Assembly: GCA_022570795.1 (NCBI GenBank)
Contig: JAKUDP010000013.1
Span: 372,001-436,000, forward strand
DNA length: 64,000 nt
From: Sphaerulina vaccinii
Lineage: Eukaryota; Ascomycota; Dothideomycetes; Mycosphaerellales; Mycosphaerellaceae
Direction: 5' to 3'
Positions 22,350 through 34,000 of this stretch are shown here, one piece after another (the stretch's first letter is position 1; every line of letters starts with the position of its first letter). A program made the translations under genes and the position numbers. The notes below the pieces were generated by a model that was not told the origin of the DNA, made no database searches, and saw only the letters and a program-made list of their open reading frames with translations.

Positions 22350-23657
22350 TTAGTATTTCTTGCTCCCGACCGGAAGCAGATCCAGAGCTCTTCTCCCACG
22401 CCTATATTTCTCGACAAAGGTTTCCTCATCGGACGATTCATCCTTGTCTTGGCTTCCATGCAACACCTCCCCAATACTGTCGAAAGCATCTCTGGGATAG
22501 TTGAGGCGTGTTGGGACTGTATTCCCAACCACAGGAGCGCTTGGTGTGTCCCTCGGCGCTGAAGCATTGTCCGATGGAATGGGATCTGGCATTTTCTCGC
22601 CCATCAACTTTTCCAAATTCTGTCGGCATAATGCAGTGATCTCCTGAATACACAGGATGGCAGTAGCCACGCGAGCCGATGGCAATCTACCGAAGTGCTG
22701 CATCCTGGCGAGCTTCAAGATAAGCCGACAACGGCACTGTATGCGTCCGCGATAGATCTTCTTGCGCAGTACCGCAGGTCTGGCAGCTTGCTTCCGTATC
22801 TGTTTCAAGTCCTATTTGAGGGAGAGGACAGCCTGGTTCCCATCGATGATCTCAGCTCGGATTCTCGCCTGGGCTCTCTCTTGAATTCTCGCTCGGGCTC
22901 TCTCTTGGGCTCTCGCTCGGGCCCTCTCCTGGGCTCTAGCTCGGAATTGCGCATCGTGTGAGTCGTTCTGAGGAGAAGCCGGTGCAATGCGTAATTGTCG
23001 TTCCTCCAGTTGGTCCGGCACCTGGTCTACCGCTTGTTCTTCCCTTGGGTCCTCAGCTTGGATCTTCGCTTTTCCATCTGCTTGTTCTTCCGTTTGGTCC
23101 TCGGCTTGGTCTTCCGCTTGATCTTCTGCCTTTTCTTCCACTTCACTCTCAGCCTTGCGAGTTTCTTCGCTGTCGCGAGGCTCCTCGACATCAGTAACAG
23201 CAGCCGTCACAGTCACTGGTGGCTCCTCGATATCGGTAACAGGGGCCGTCACAGTCGCTGGTTCCGCCTCGACATCAGTAACAGGAGCCGGCACAGTCGC
23301 TGGTGGCGCCTCAGTCTCGATTTCAGCCCTGACCAAATCTTTACTCTCGAGGTGATTTAGCCTGGCCCGGCGGTTGGTGTTTTTCAGAGCTGCTGGAACC
23401 CCATTCTCGTTACAGCGATGAAGGCTGTCCGCATAGATGCAGGTCAGGGTTGAGAGGTGAAGCAGTCCCTCAACCAGGTCGTCGAACTTATCCGTTTCGA
23501 TGTATTTCCGCGTCTGAAGTTTTAGCTCTTCTTCGAAGACGTATTGGGCGCGGGATTTGAGCTCTGCCTGGTCGTTCTCTGGAAGGTCTGCAAATGTTCT
23601 CGTGGGCTTCTTCGAGCGCTTCTTGCCCCAGCCGAAGAGAATCTTGCGAGAAGGCAT
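22350..23657 (-). CDS. Low-complexity repeat protein interrupted by an in-frame TAG or an intron
   Basis: The frame opens MPSRKILFGWGKKRSKKPTR and stays in one frame from 23657 to 22350 except for a TAG at 22812-22814. Upstream of the TAG: a basic head, a globular-looking segment (residues 25-100), three 14-residue repeats (core TVTAPVTDIEE), a Glu/Asp/Gln-rich stretch (AEDQAEDQAEDQ) and three 8-residue repeats (RARAQERA). Downstream: about 150 residues that still look coding (VATAILCIQEITALC...; acidic DESSDEETFVEKYRRGRR). The TAG sits in CCTCAAATAG|G, which resembles a 3' splice site, so it may be the end of an intron (a possible phase-0 donor is GTGCCG near 23022). Otherwise it is a nonsense codon. 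Family unknown. Confidence 0.5.
22867..22938 (-). repeat. 24-bp tandem repeat x3 encoding an RARAQERA unit
   Basis: Three adjacent 24-nt units (22867-22890, 22891-22914, 22915-22938) differ by a few bases and encode eight-residue Arg/Ala/Gln/Glu units on the minus strand. They lie inside or next to a possible intron of the host gene. Confidence 0.85.
23179..23304 (-). repeat. 42-bp tandem repeat x3, Val/Thr-rich 14-residue unit
   Basis: Three consecutive 42-nt units (23179-23220, 23221-23262, 23263-23304) with high identity encode PVTVTAAVTDVEEP-like segments. The length keeps frame, so copy number may vary without breaking the protein. Confidence 0.88.
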
Positions 23658-24264
23658 GGCTGGCAGACGATATGTATGCGAAGGATATGGATAAGCCTGT
23701 CAATAGTCAGATGTCTCGAAAGCTTCTGTGCAGTGGACCATGTTGATATGATGCTACACCGCAGGATGAAGTGTTTACATGCTTGGAAGCTCCTGCTCAA
23801 AGCCAATATGTTCGAAAGAAAGACCGCTCAGCTCGACCAGAAAGAACAGGGCCAGCCTGATGAGGGCAATTACAGCACACCCATTCAAGGACTCTACGAA
23901 GCAAGGGAAGCACAGAAGTTTCGCCTGACTGACAGGAAGATTCGAGCTACGATCATCTCTGATCAAGCGCGAGCGCTAAGCTCTTGCATCTCCAGACAGC
24001 GAGAAATTCCCTTTGAAGTCGTGCCGGAGAGAATTGCTCAGACGTTCGAATGCACACCGCGAGCCTCACAGATCACAGAGTCATCAGGACCGCTTGCAGC
24101 TTTAGACATGGGCATTGAGTGGTGCGATCAATTTTTTCGATTTTGTTGGCAACTTTGTCGAGTGAGTGGTTTACAATTATCCTGAGTACTGTACATGCTC
24201 TTCAGAGCCAGACATGTCTTCCACTTCACTTGCGCTTAGAACGCCATTCGGCTACACAGAGAGC
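23658..24264. other. Intergenic, no supported gene
   Basis: A plus frame (23544-24185, 213 codons) is mostly antisense to the start of the repeat-rich gene and has no motif. Expected content is that gene's promoter and the 3' flank of the RRM gene ending at 24265. Confidence 0.45.
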
Positions 24265-25374
24265 CTACTCCTGTCTCGGCCTTTTGTTTGCTCCAGCTTG
24301 CATTCCATAGCCTTGCTGCTGTTGCTGTTGCTGAAAGCCACCTTGTTGTTGGAAGCCTCCCTGATTTACCTGGAAGTTGCCTCTGAAGCCAGCACCACCC
24401 ATGCCAAATCCTGCACCTCTGGCATTGAAGTTTCCTCGTCCAGCCATCATGTTATTACCCATGGCATTGAACCCGCCTCGGAATGCCATATTGTTCATGC
24501 CCATGGCCATCATAGGATTGCCCATCATGCCCATGCCACCCATTTGCCCGCCGTAGCCGCCATTGCCATATCCACCTCCATTCATTCCAAAAGCTTGCGC
24601 ATTCTGGTTTTGTTGATATCCGCCACGTCCTTGAAAACCTCCTCTTTGAAAGCCTCCTCGTCCACGATCCTGGAAACCACCTCTTGCTTGGAAACCACCT
24701 CTGACAGGCGCAGAGTTGTAAGCTCCAGCGTCTTTCTTCGTCGCTTGTCCCGAGTCTCGCCCCTTGAAAGGGTTGCCTTGTCTGTGATCGACATACCACA
24801 CTCGAGCTTTCGCCAAATCATTCAATCTTGCTCCACCTTCTTGCTTTACTCCATTTTCAGGCTTCGCCTCGAACACATGTTTGACAGCTGAAGCGGCTGC
24901 TGCTGAGTCAAACTCCATGTATGCCTCACCGCGCGACTTGCCATTGATCTTGTGTTCGCCGAAAGCTATGTCTACGAGTTGAGCTTCAACTTCAGCGCGG
25001 GCACAGAACTGGCGGAGGTCGTCTTCTGTGGTCCACCAGTTCAGTTCGGAGAGTTTAAGAGCTTGAGTTGCGTTTGGATCGATTTGTCCTGAGGTAGATG
25101 ATGTGGGACGTGGGCCTGTAGGAGTAGAGGTTTGCTGTTGTTCGTCGTAGCCATCGTCGGGGGCTTTACGCTTCTGTGCAGCTGATGATTGTGTTTGTTC
25201 TTGTGTTGGGTCATGTTGGCCATCGTAGGTATTGCCATTCTGGTCATATGAATCGTCGCCAAAGTCGATGTTGTCTTCTGGGTTCTCCAATTCTTGCTGC
25301 TGCTGTTGTTGCTGCTGTTGATTCTCTTCATCGCCGTAGATGTCGAGATCAAAGGTATCGTCTTCGCCGGACAT
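24265..25374 (-). CDS. CPSF6/CFIm68-like RNA-binding protein (one RRM, RGG/Gly-rich tail)
   Basis: 369 aa, single exon. The head is acidic with a nine-residue polyglutamine run (Q19-Q27) and aspartate-rich segments. One RRM spans about residues 105-170: LKLSELNWWTTEDDLRQFCA (the WWTT of CPSF6/7-type RRMs) and the RNP1-like GKSRGEAYMEF. The second half is Gly/Phe/Arg/Met/Asn/Gln-rich with RGGF repeats and ends in KRPRQE, a nuclear-localisation-like end. CPSF6-type proteins act with CFIm25 in poly(A)-site choice; in fungi such proteins are usually annotated only as RRM proteins. The RGG/Gln-rich tail suggests phase separation and arginine methylation. It is divergent from the MoaE gene across about 760 bp. 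Confidence 0.88.
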   Translation of the reverse strand: MSGEDDTFDLDIYGDEENQQQQQQQQQELENPEDNIDFGDDSYDQNGNTYDGQHDPTQEQTQSSAAQKRKAPDDGYDEQQQTSTPTGPRPTSSTSGQIDPNATQALKLSELNWWTTEDDLRQFCARAEVEAQLVDIAFGEHKINGKSRGEAYMEFDSAAAASAVKHVFEAKPENGVKQEGGARLNDLAKARVWYVDHRQGNPFKGRDSGQATKKDAGAYNSAPVRGGFQARGGFQDRGRGGFQRGGFQGRGGYQQNQNAQAFGMNGGGYGNGGYGGQMGGMGMMGNPMMAMGMNNMAFRGGFNAMGNNMMAGRGNFNARGAGFGMGGAGFRGNFQVNQGGFQQQGGFQQQQQQQGYGMQAGANKRPRQE

Positions 25375-26137
25375 GGTGGCGAATATATGCTGTTTGGCGG
25401 AGACTGCGTTGACAGGTTATGAAGACACACAATAGTGTCGGGTGAGGTTTGTCACTCAGATCAGAGATCAGTCAAGAAGTGAGCTTTGTGATGAACCTGT
25501 TTGTGCAGATTGAGTTATGTACAAGTCCTCGCGGGTCAAGTCTGGTTATTGTACAATCAGTCTCGTGTTCTCCAAGATAGATCCAAGCGTCCCAGGCTGT
25601 GTATGTCCTCCTTTCGCGCTGCATCGTTGACATCGCAGACATACGTACAGTTAAACTCTTCTCCTTCTCTCGCCTTCAGTGGCACAGGTCTGCTTGCAAG
25701 CAATAAAAGTACAATGGTCGCGATATCTCCTCTTCTTGTCTGATAACAAGCGCGTGATAACAATGCCGTACAGCCTTTCCTGGTACAGATGTCTGAATAT
25801 ACACTTCCGTTGTTTCTCGTAGCCGTCGTTGTTTTTGCTGAAGCGCGTCGTTTGCGGAGTACTATTCAAGTGATGCAATATGCGCTATCCTCTCTGTGTT
25901 AGCCAATGCAATCTTCTCTTTCGGTTCGCGTGATGGACACAACTCACTGCTGCCAATGTCGATGTTCAAGGAGAAGAAGAGCAGCTGAAGACGCGCTGAT
26001 GAAGCTCCCTACCAAGCCCGAAGAGTCGCCTGTTCCCCGCAGAACTGCACGCACGACGATGACCATTGTGACCTCTTACTAGTAAGATTGGTGGCCGATC
26101 AGCACCAAACAGTGAGGCATATATATATATACAAATA
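25375..26137. other. Divergent promoter region between the RRM gene and MoaE
   Basis: No supported gene; minus frames at 25557-25878 and 25966-26338 lack motifs. An alternating TA run at about 26119-26130, just before the MoaE frame, could serve as a TATA element. Confidence 0.45.
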
Positions 26138-27156
26138 ATGCCGCTGTCTCGTGAGAACACGTCTGCAAACATCGCTGCCGTGAGGAAGAAACAGGCAGAA
26201 GAAGAGTTGGAATTGGAGGCATCGCCACGCTCTTCTCGCAGCATAGAACAAGAACACAAGTACACAATGGGCGCTGCAGAGAGCAGCGAGGTAGCTGGAC
26301 CGAAGGAGAGGAAGTTCGAAGGAGAGCAGACCAGACAAGACGAAGAGAATGTCTATGTCAGTCTAACATACGATCCTCTCGATGCCACCAAGCAGATGGC
26401 GAGAGTCAAGAGTGCAAAGGCTGGTGCTGTGGTCCTGTTCGCTGGTAAGCCATATGCCGCACCATATCTTGATCCTCTTCTCCTCGTTCATAGAGATACC
26501 AGACTCTTGATGTGGCACAGTAAGTTCGTCCATACATAAACTAAGACTTACTCCATCCTCTTCTCACAGGCTGCACACGCGACTGCTTTGCCGCCAAAGC
26601 CGTCACGCACCTCGCATACACTACCTACGCTCCTCTTGCCTTGAAGACTCTCTCGAGTATCGCGTCGAGCATAAAGAAGGAACATAAACTCACAGCGATC
26701 GCGATAACCCACCGACTAGGACAAGTGGACATAGGAGATGAAAGTATCCTGATTGCTGTAAGCTCTCCTCATCGTCAAGCTGCGTGGAGAGCCGGCGAAG
26801 CTTGTTTGGAAAACGTGAAGAAGCAAGTCGAGATCTGGAAGGAAGAGTGGTTTGAAGACGGAGGCGTGTGGAGGAGTAATCGAGACGGACAAGAGGGCAT
26901 TACAGTCAAGAACGGTAAAGAGCCGGCTACAGCTTCTGAACGGCGGACATCGCACACTTCGAGGGACAAGGACAAAGAGAGGAAAGTCTCAGTGTCTGCT
27001 CCATCAGATGCGAAGGATACTCTACCTAAGGCTCCATCGCGGCGGAAGTCCAGTGGACCTAGTGCCATTGGGATCAAGAAGGCTGCTACGGTTCCTGCAA
27101 GACCTAAGCCAACAGCGAGGACGACGACTTTTTATGAAGGTGGGTTTGAGATTTGA
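26138..27156 (+). CDS. Molybdopterin synthase catalytic (large) subunit, MoaE/MOCS2B
   Basis: Exons 26138-26444 and 26570-27156 with a 125-nt intron (GTAAGC...TTCTCACAG), up to 297 aa. The join makes VVLFAGCTRDCF, the conserved FxGxTRD of MoaE. Other marks are YAPLALKTL, AIAITHRLGQVDIGDESILI and the substrate-site region HRQAAWRAGEACLENVKKQVEIWKEE, with the lysines expected at the active site. The enzyme, with the small thiocarboxylated subunit, puts two sulfurs into precursor Z to make molybdopterin for nitrate reductase, sulfite oxidase and similar enzymes. Two starts are possible: MPLSREN (26138) or MGAAESSEV (26267); the second looks nearer the family norm. The last 80 residues are a Ser/Lys/Pro-rich tail absent from bacterial MoaE. 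Confidence 0.92.
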
Positions 27157-27848
27157 AGGAATGGATGGTACATCTGGAGTTACGACTTGGACTGGGAGGT
27201 GTATACATGTGTACAGGAGTCTATAGGAAGGGCAATAGACGTACGTTCTTATGACGACGTGGAAATAATGATCTCGAGCGTGGCGTACAGGTCGGTCGGT
27301 GCTGTAGTTCAGAGGAGCGGACAATGTATGTATCACATTTACTTTTCGAGCGTCAGTATAATTTTTTGCACTCTGATTGTCATTTCTTGGGATCGCGTCC
27401 ATTGATCGATGCGGAGTCTGATAGCGTTCAAGGGGTGACGTTGCACAAGGAAAGAGGAAGGCGCGACGACCGTTCGACTGTACATGCTCGTTTGACACCG
27501 GAGAGTGGACATGAACTAGTATTACTGCAAAGGACAAGTCTGAAATGTCGACATTTCCAGAATTCCCGTAATTCAGACATTCCACAATCGCAGCCCCAAC
27601 ACCTTACGGACCCGCGCCAAACTTTCTGGGCATTCACTCATAGGCACATAAAATCGAAGCGCTTATCTAGTTTCCTTGTTAGATGTTGAGACTTTCACCT
27701 CACTCGCGTCCCACCAGTTTCGGGCAACCCTAAGACAAAAGTGAAGGCCAAGAGGACAAGAGCTGAAGATGGAATATGGACATATTACAACGCTCAATTT
27801 CCCTGATAGAGCGGTCACGACTATGCAGCCTAGAGCAAAGACAGCATC
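27157..27848. other. Convergent intergenic region
   Basis: Between two 3' ends. Short frames on both strands without motifs; expected to contain both 3' untranslated regions. Confidence 0.45.
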
Positions 27849-29096
27849 TCAATAATTGTCAGCGAGGACTTTCGAGCTTTGACGCCATTTCCCATCCAGA
27901 TTCCTCGACGGCGGACCTTGTGGCTCTCTCCGCTCAATCCGCGATTCAGCCTGCCCTGTCCTCTCACTTGGTTTAACATCAGAATCTGATCCGAGCGCCA
28001 TACGGAGCTTAAACGTCCCTCCCCAAGGCGTAGGCAGCTCATTGAATATGTATATGGCAACCTCAGCATCTTGTGAAGACTTCATTTCTACGAAACAGAA
28101 ATGGTGATTGCCTCCTTGTGCTAGTTTTCCAGCTGAAGGCGGGTGTAACTTGCTGATGCTGAGAATCTCGAAGATGCATAGCAGTTGTCGAATGTCGTTA
28201 TCCAACGCGGCTTGGTCGGGGTAGTTCGGCAAATGCCCTACGAGGATGCGAGAGGTTGCGCCGAGTTGCTCCCTTTCGACGATGGTGGTGTTGTTGCCCT
28301 TGCGATGCAGTACCGAGACGACGTACTTGTCGCCATGGGGGGTTCTTTGCCGTTTAAAGCTCTAGCGGCGATCTTTGCCTCCTGCGCAGTGGAAAGGTCG
28401 ACGAAGCAGTAGTAATGCGAGCCCGGATTGGCTCATTGAGTGCGATGCGGAGAGATGAGCTTGCTCACTGCCTGAACATCGTGGCCTTGGGATAGGTCTC
28501 GCATTACAGCATTGAGGCTATCCTGGTTTGGGATCCTAGGTAGACCTCCTACATGAAGACAGCGCTTCTCTTTCTCAGGAGTACTCCAGTGAGCTTGAGC
28601 ATCGTTGCGGTTCCAGCGATCGAAGACATGAGCACTTTCCTTTACAGCTCGTGACGGGATCTCCCAACGCTCCCAGTTCCGATCCCAGACCTTCGTCGGT
28701 TCACGGTGTCTGGATGAGGAGAAGCCCTTCTCGGTCTTGAGGTTGATGCGGACGGGACGGCCTTTGATGTATTGGCCCTGTAGGTCTTGCATGGCCTTTG
28801 CTGCTTCACCTTGACTGAGAAAGTCGACAAAGCAGTAGCTCGGATTACGTCCCGTGAACGGATCCGTGGGGAAGTCAATATTCTTACTAGGACGATGTCA
28901 GTCTGCTCGGCAAAGTGCACTGTTTGGCCATCCCGCGCCCGGCATTGGCCATTGCAGCAGCTCAGGCTAAGACCAAACAGACTCCAATATTCCACCTACA
29001 TCGCAACATCGTTCTTCACGAAAAAGTTCTCGAGATCACTTTTCTGTGCAACGTAAGGCAGGTTGACGACATAGAGTCGCGTAGTGGTCTCACTCA
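27849..29096 (-). pseudogene. Multi-RRM RNA-binding protein gene with a nonsense codon and a frameshift
   Basis: Three RRMs are readable on the minus strand. RRM1 (RLYVVNLPYVAQKSDLENFF) crosses a 113-nt intron (28887-28999, GTAGGT...CCTAG) into KNIDFPTDPFTGRNPSYCFV. RRM2 begins RCLHVGGLPRIPNQDSLNAV and continues as ANPGSHYYCFVDLSTAQEAK in the same frame, but a TGA at 28433-28435 lies between. RRM2 then meets a run of six C (28337-28342); with seven C the reading NGKEPPHGDKYVVSV would enter RRM3 (SRILVGHLPNYPDQ...HHFCFVEM), which ends at 27849. Upstream of 29096 an RRM-like remnant (SGYAFIHIP) is readable in another frame, so the 5' end is unresolved. Two independent lesions favour a decaying gene; if both are sequence errors it would be a 3-4 RRM nuclear RNA-binding protein. 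Confidence 0.62.
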
Positions 29097-29304
29097 CGAT
29101 GCTGTAGGGGGCTATGGCGATGCTTAGTAGTGGGAATGTGAATGAAAGCGTAGCCGGACGTGAAAATCGGGCACTCGAACGGCACGAGATGGGAGCCGAT
29201 AACGCTGCCGAAGCCGAGCCAGATGTGAGGCTAGCGCTATACTCATTACAGGACTTTGTGCACGAGCTTAGGGTGTGTTCTAATGCGTGGTAAGAGCCAG
29301 GATC

Positions 29305-29649
29305 TCACTGCTCGATGGCCATATCAGCAAAAGGTGGCATCCAGTCCCACATTGGGCGCAACGCCTGCTGGACCAGGTCAGCACCGTGGCCGAAGCCCGT
29401 CCAGTCTCCTATATCGAGCGTAGAGGGACTCGGTGACCGTTCGTCCAGGTCATCGCCATCGGCGTTTTCATTGTGCAATGTTACTTCGTGCCATGAAGTC
29501 GGAGTGCCTGTGGGGTGCCATAGAACAACAGGGTACAGCCACCAGGTTGAGCCAGCTGTACGGTTGTGCTTTTTGAGTTCGTGGTATGCAACAGGGATCA
29601 TTGGTCTTGGTATCGAGACTCGCTGTGGAGAGCCGTTGAATAGGCCCAT
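29305..29649 (-). CDS. Uncertain small ORF
   Basis: 114 aa from an ATG at 29649, rich in Trp and Pro (STWWLYPVVLWHPTGTPTSW; RPMWDWMPPFADMAIEQ). Composition is protein-like, and the antisense plus frame (29315-29776) is less so. No signal peptide, membrane segment or family is recognised. It could be the last exon of a larger broken gene or a chance frame. Confidence 0.25.
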   Translation of the reverse strand: MGLFNGSPQRVSIPRPMIPVAYHELKKHNRTAGSTWWLYPVVLWHPTGTPTSWHEVTLHNENADGDDLDERSPSPSTLDIGDWTGFGHGADLVQQALRPMWDWMPPFADMAIEQ

Positions 29650-31018
29650 TAAGCTCTTCGAGGCGTTCTATCAACCACGGCATTTTCAACATTCGATAGG
29701 TGAGGTAGATACTGAGTCGTGGGTTATTGCTGATATCATACGTATAGCGGAGGCGTACATGTATGTAAGACTGTGAGTGCTCCTTCTTCTGAAATGGAAA
29801 GAGCATGAACCTGGTTGTCCTCGTCTTACACTCCGAAATGAAGTAGGTATGCGGCGATCGAGGTTCGATGTGTTTCGATGCTAAGAGCGCACTCATCATC
29901 AACGGCTGCTATGATGTTGATATGTATAAGAAGCTGCAGAACAGTCGTCGTTAAGAAGCATGTGTGGACTCATGGTCACTTAGCCCGCTCATGCAAGACG
30001 CGACGCGCTCATACTAGTCTTCGGAATGCTGCCCCGCCGCGCCCGGGTCGGCTGCTGTGAGGATTTGAGATCGCACAGCTCTTCATGCAGCTACTGCATC
30101 TTGATTGATCGCGTGCCTGGATGCGGATGTCGGTCTTTTCACAGAAGGCGTTGTGGTGGACTCCAATCAAGGGCGCCAAAGGAGGATTGTGAAGGTCGAT
30201 GACAGACGTAGATGCGCCGTTAATAGATCTGTCTGGCGAGTTCTTATCAAACGTGAGGCTGCAAAAAGGGCGACGATCATCCCTTTCTCCCTGAACGCTA
30301 AATGCACGTCTGCATGAGGACCTGGGCGATGGCGTTTCAGAGTTTCCGGCCTGGCCTCGAGCACTTTGACAAGATGATGGGAGAAAGCGGCCAAAGAACA
30401 GGTAATTCGTGGTAGAATAGGATGTGCTATCTGTACGACGAGCGATGCAAACGTGAACAGCGAAAGGGTCTCGGATTTTCGCGGTAGAGAGATCTGTCCA
30501 TCGAACTAGCAGACGCGCTAAAAACCCTCGGGAAGTCTACCGACGGCGGACCCAGGAGTATAGGCGTCTTTCCCAGCCTTCGAATGGGGTTGGTTACTTT
30601 CTGCCGAGCACAAAATATTGTATCTGTACTGTACTGTACAGTCGACATCGACGTCGAGGCCGTCCCACGAACGAGCGAGCTGTTGCGATTGCGCGGAGGT
30701 GTCACGACCCTTCAGAAAGTTGGCAGCAACGTCGTTGCAAACACGCTCTGTCTCACCATAATTCTACTCCGCATACCTCACCCAGCCTGAACGAACGAAC
30801 ATCGCCAGCCAGCCACGACCATCGCACCGTCCTCGCACGACCGCGGCTCATTGTCGAGCACGCACGACACCACCAGTACTGGACGAGCAACATTATACGC
30901 GCGAGACGAAGAGACTGGATGTGCGCGCACTGCGATCTCGTCTGACCTGGTCTCGGCATCTCTCCTGGAGGCCGCGTGAAGTCGACCTCCTTCAGCAACA
31001 GCACATCACACGCTGAAC
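29650..31018. other. Long intergenic region upstream of the kelch gene
   Basis: No supported gene. Sequence just before 31019 is C/A-rich with repeated CGA/CAG-type words, as expected for a promoter and long 5' leader. Frames of up to 144 codons exist but have no motifs. Confidence 0.45.
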
Positions 31019-34000
31019 ATGTCCTTCTTGTTCAAATCATCCAAGAAAGGCGCTTCTGGACCCGTGGCCACTCCGAATGCGCCCTCACTACACTCCGTGC
31101 GAGAACAAGTATCAAGAGACCCGGCAGTGCCGAGTCAAATACCTACGCTCAATGGCTCCCTTTCCAATGGCGCGAAACCTGGCTCACCTACGCCGCCGCA
31201 GAGCGTTAACACGAGTCTGAATTCGATACAAGGCTTCGACAAGCCCGCGCAGGCTCGACCAGCAGATGAGCGGACGCAGGCTATTAGAGAGGAGGGAGCG
31301 CGACCGCAAGGCCCGCCTAGTCCAGAGCAGAAGATGCTGCGCGAGGTTCGCAGGGATACCAGTCAAGATGCGGTATGCCCATAACTCCGCGCGATGTAGG
31401 TTGCTTCAACGGAAAGGCTAATATATGTATAGGTCGGCCAAAGGTTACCTGTGCAACAAACGCGACCCTCGCAGGACAACTCTCCATATCCGTGGTCGCA
31501 GCGACGCCTGAACTTTACAGTCACGAATACCAACCCCTTCCCGCGGTATGGCGCCGCTGTCAACTCAAATTCGAGCAAGGATGGCTCAATCTATCTCATG
31601 GGCGGACTCATCAATGGCAGTACCGTTAAGGGCGATCTGTGGATGGTTGAGTGCGGTGCAGCTGGAATGGGCACTATGACATGTTTTCCAGTCGCGACCA
31701 CTAGCGAAGGTCCGGGACCTAGAGTTGGACATGCGAGCTTACTTGTGGGAAATGCCTTCATCGTCTTTGGCGGTGATACCAAGATGGATGAGGGTGATAT
31801 GCTGGACGACACGCTCTATCTGCTTAATACCTGTAAGTTTCATGAAGGAAGTAGTAGGAAGTGATGCTGATTTGTGGATAGCCACGAAACAGTGGTCGAG
31901 AGCACTGCCAGCAGGGCCTAGACCGCCTGGACGATATGGACACACATTGAACATTCTCGGCAGCAAGATCTACATTTTCGGAGGCCAGGTCGAAGGCTAT
32001 TTCTTCAACGATCTAGTGGCCTTTGACCTTAACGCACTGCAGCAGGCGACTAACAAATGGGAGATTTTGATCCAAAACACGATAGACGGTGGTCCACCCC
32101 ACGGCCAGATTCCTCCTGCGCGCACGAACCACACCATGATCACCTGGCAAGATCGACTATATCTGTTCGGAGGTACAGATGGTATCCACTGGTACAACGA
32201 TGTGTGGTCGTACTCGCCACATTCAAATTCTTGGACCGAGTTGGAGTGTATCGGTTACATCCCAGCAGCACGCGAGGGACATGCCGCTGCGCTTGTGGGC
32301 GATGTCATGTACATCTTCGGAGGACGAAATGAGGAGGGCAATGACCTTGGAGACCTGGCTGCGTTCCGAATCAGCTCTCGTCGGTGGTACACGTTCCAGA
32401 ACATGGGACCCAGCCCGAGTCCAAGATCCGGTCATAGCATGACCACTGTGGGCAAGTCCATTGTTGTTTTGGCTGGTGAGCCGAGCAGTGCTCCTCGCGA
32501 CCCTGTCGAGCTGGGATTGGCGTACTTCCTGGATACAAGCAAGATCAGATATCCTCCGGACTCCAGCTCGAATACGCCCACGGGCGAGCGAGCAGCAACA
32601 AGAAGGCCGAGCGGGGAGCGAAGTGGTTCACTGACTGGCATTCGAGGCCCTCCACCTCCTCAGAGAGCAGAACTCATGGACCGCGAACGTAGCGGTAGCG
32701 CTGGTGACAACCGCATACGGTCACCAGACGGGACTTCACGGTTACCGCGACCTGGCCAACAGCCACCACCCCAAGGTCCTCCTCCGCAAGCTCCTGGACA
32801 AGTACGACAAATTGGCCCACCCGCCCCTGCACGACAATACACACGTCCTGGCGACAGAGCCATGAGTCCCGTTAACGAGAACGCCCGACCTCAACAACGA
32901 TTTGAGAACGTCGCTGCCGTTGCACAGTCTGCAGCAGCTCGAGCATCGCCTGTGCAAAGAGAGCGAATAATGCCAATGTCACCTACTTTCGGGGAAGAGC
33001 AGACCCCAGCGGCACAGCCAGAAGAGCAGACGCGCGTGAAGCCAGAGACATACACACCTTCACAAGAGTTGCCTGGCTCGTTTCCACAAACACCTGGGTT
33101 GGAGTCACGAAATGAGTCGAGGACTGGTTCCCGGAGCGCTTCGAGGCAGCAGCCGAATCGCTTTGACGAGACTCCACGACCATCTGTGGATAGCGAGCCT
33201 TTGTCGAGAGTACGAAAGATCTCCGAAGAACATGAGAGGCCTCAGGATTCTGGACTTGGATCATCGCCAGCGCTGACATCGCAGTACGAAGAGATGGTCA
33301 GAGAACTTGAGCAAGCAAAGCATAAGAATGCTTGGTATGCCTCAGAGCTGGCGCTGGCAAGGAAGTCGGGTTATCAAGCACGATCCACGGAGTCACCAGT
33401 GTTCGATGAAAGCTCCAAGCAGACATTCAAGGATGACGACAAGCCTTTGATTGAGGCTCTTCTGAAGATGCGCGCGGAGCTTGCCAAAATGCAAGAGACC
33501 ATTGACGAGCAGAGTAGAAGTGCAGCCATACGCATTGCTGAGACCGAGAGACAACGAGATACTGCGATTAGTGAGGCCGTCTTCGCCAAGGCTAAACTCG
33601 CGGGCTCAGGCAGCCCACGGCCTGATGGCGAGGCAAGACACATGGACCGAAGCAACGACATCAGTCGCCGACTAGCAGCTTCGCTCGAAGCCCAAAGCGA
33701 ACTCAAGCGCCAGATCGACACTTTGGTTCAGAAGACTGAGGCGGAGAGGAAAGCACGCGAGCTCGCCGAGGACACCGCTAATGCGGCTCAGAAACGAGCC
33801 TTGGAACTTGATACGTATAGGCAACAACATGCGTCCGAGATCGAGAGTCTGCGCTCAGAGCTTCACGAAACACAAAAGGCACACCGCGAAGCTGCGGCGA
33901 GCCATGCTGAAATCTTGACGCAGCACAAGATCTTGGAGGTTGACAAGGGTGAGCTAAGCCGGAAACTCGACGGCCTGACGGCAGAAGGAGACACCCATGT

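Noticed and set aside
28433..28435. Programmed stop-codon readthrough in RRM2
   Set aside because: The TGA is followed by GCC, not the CTA context of known fungal readthrough, and a second lesion follows downstream.
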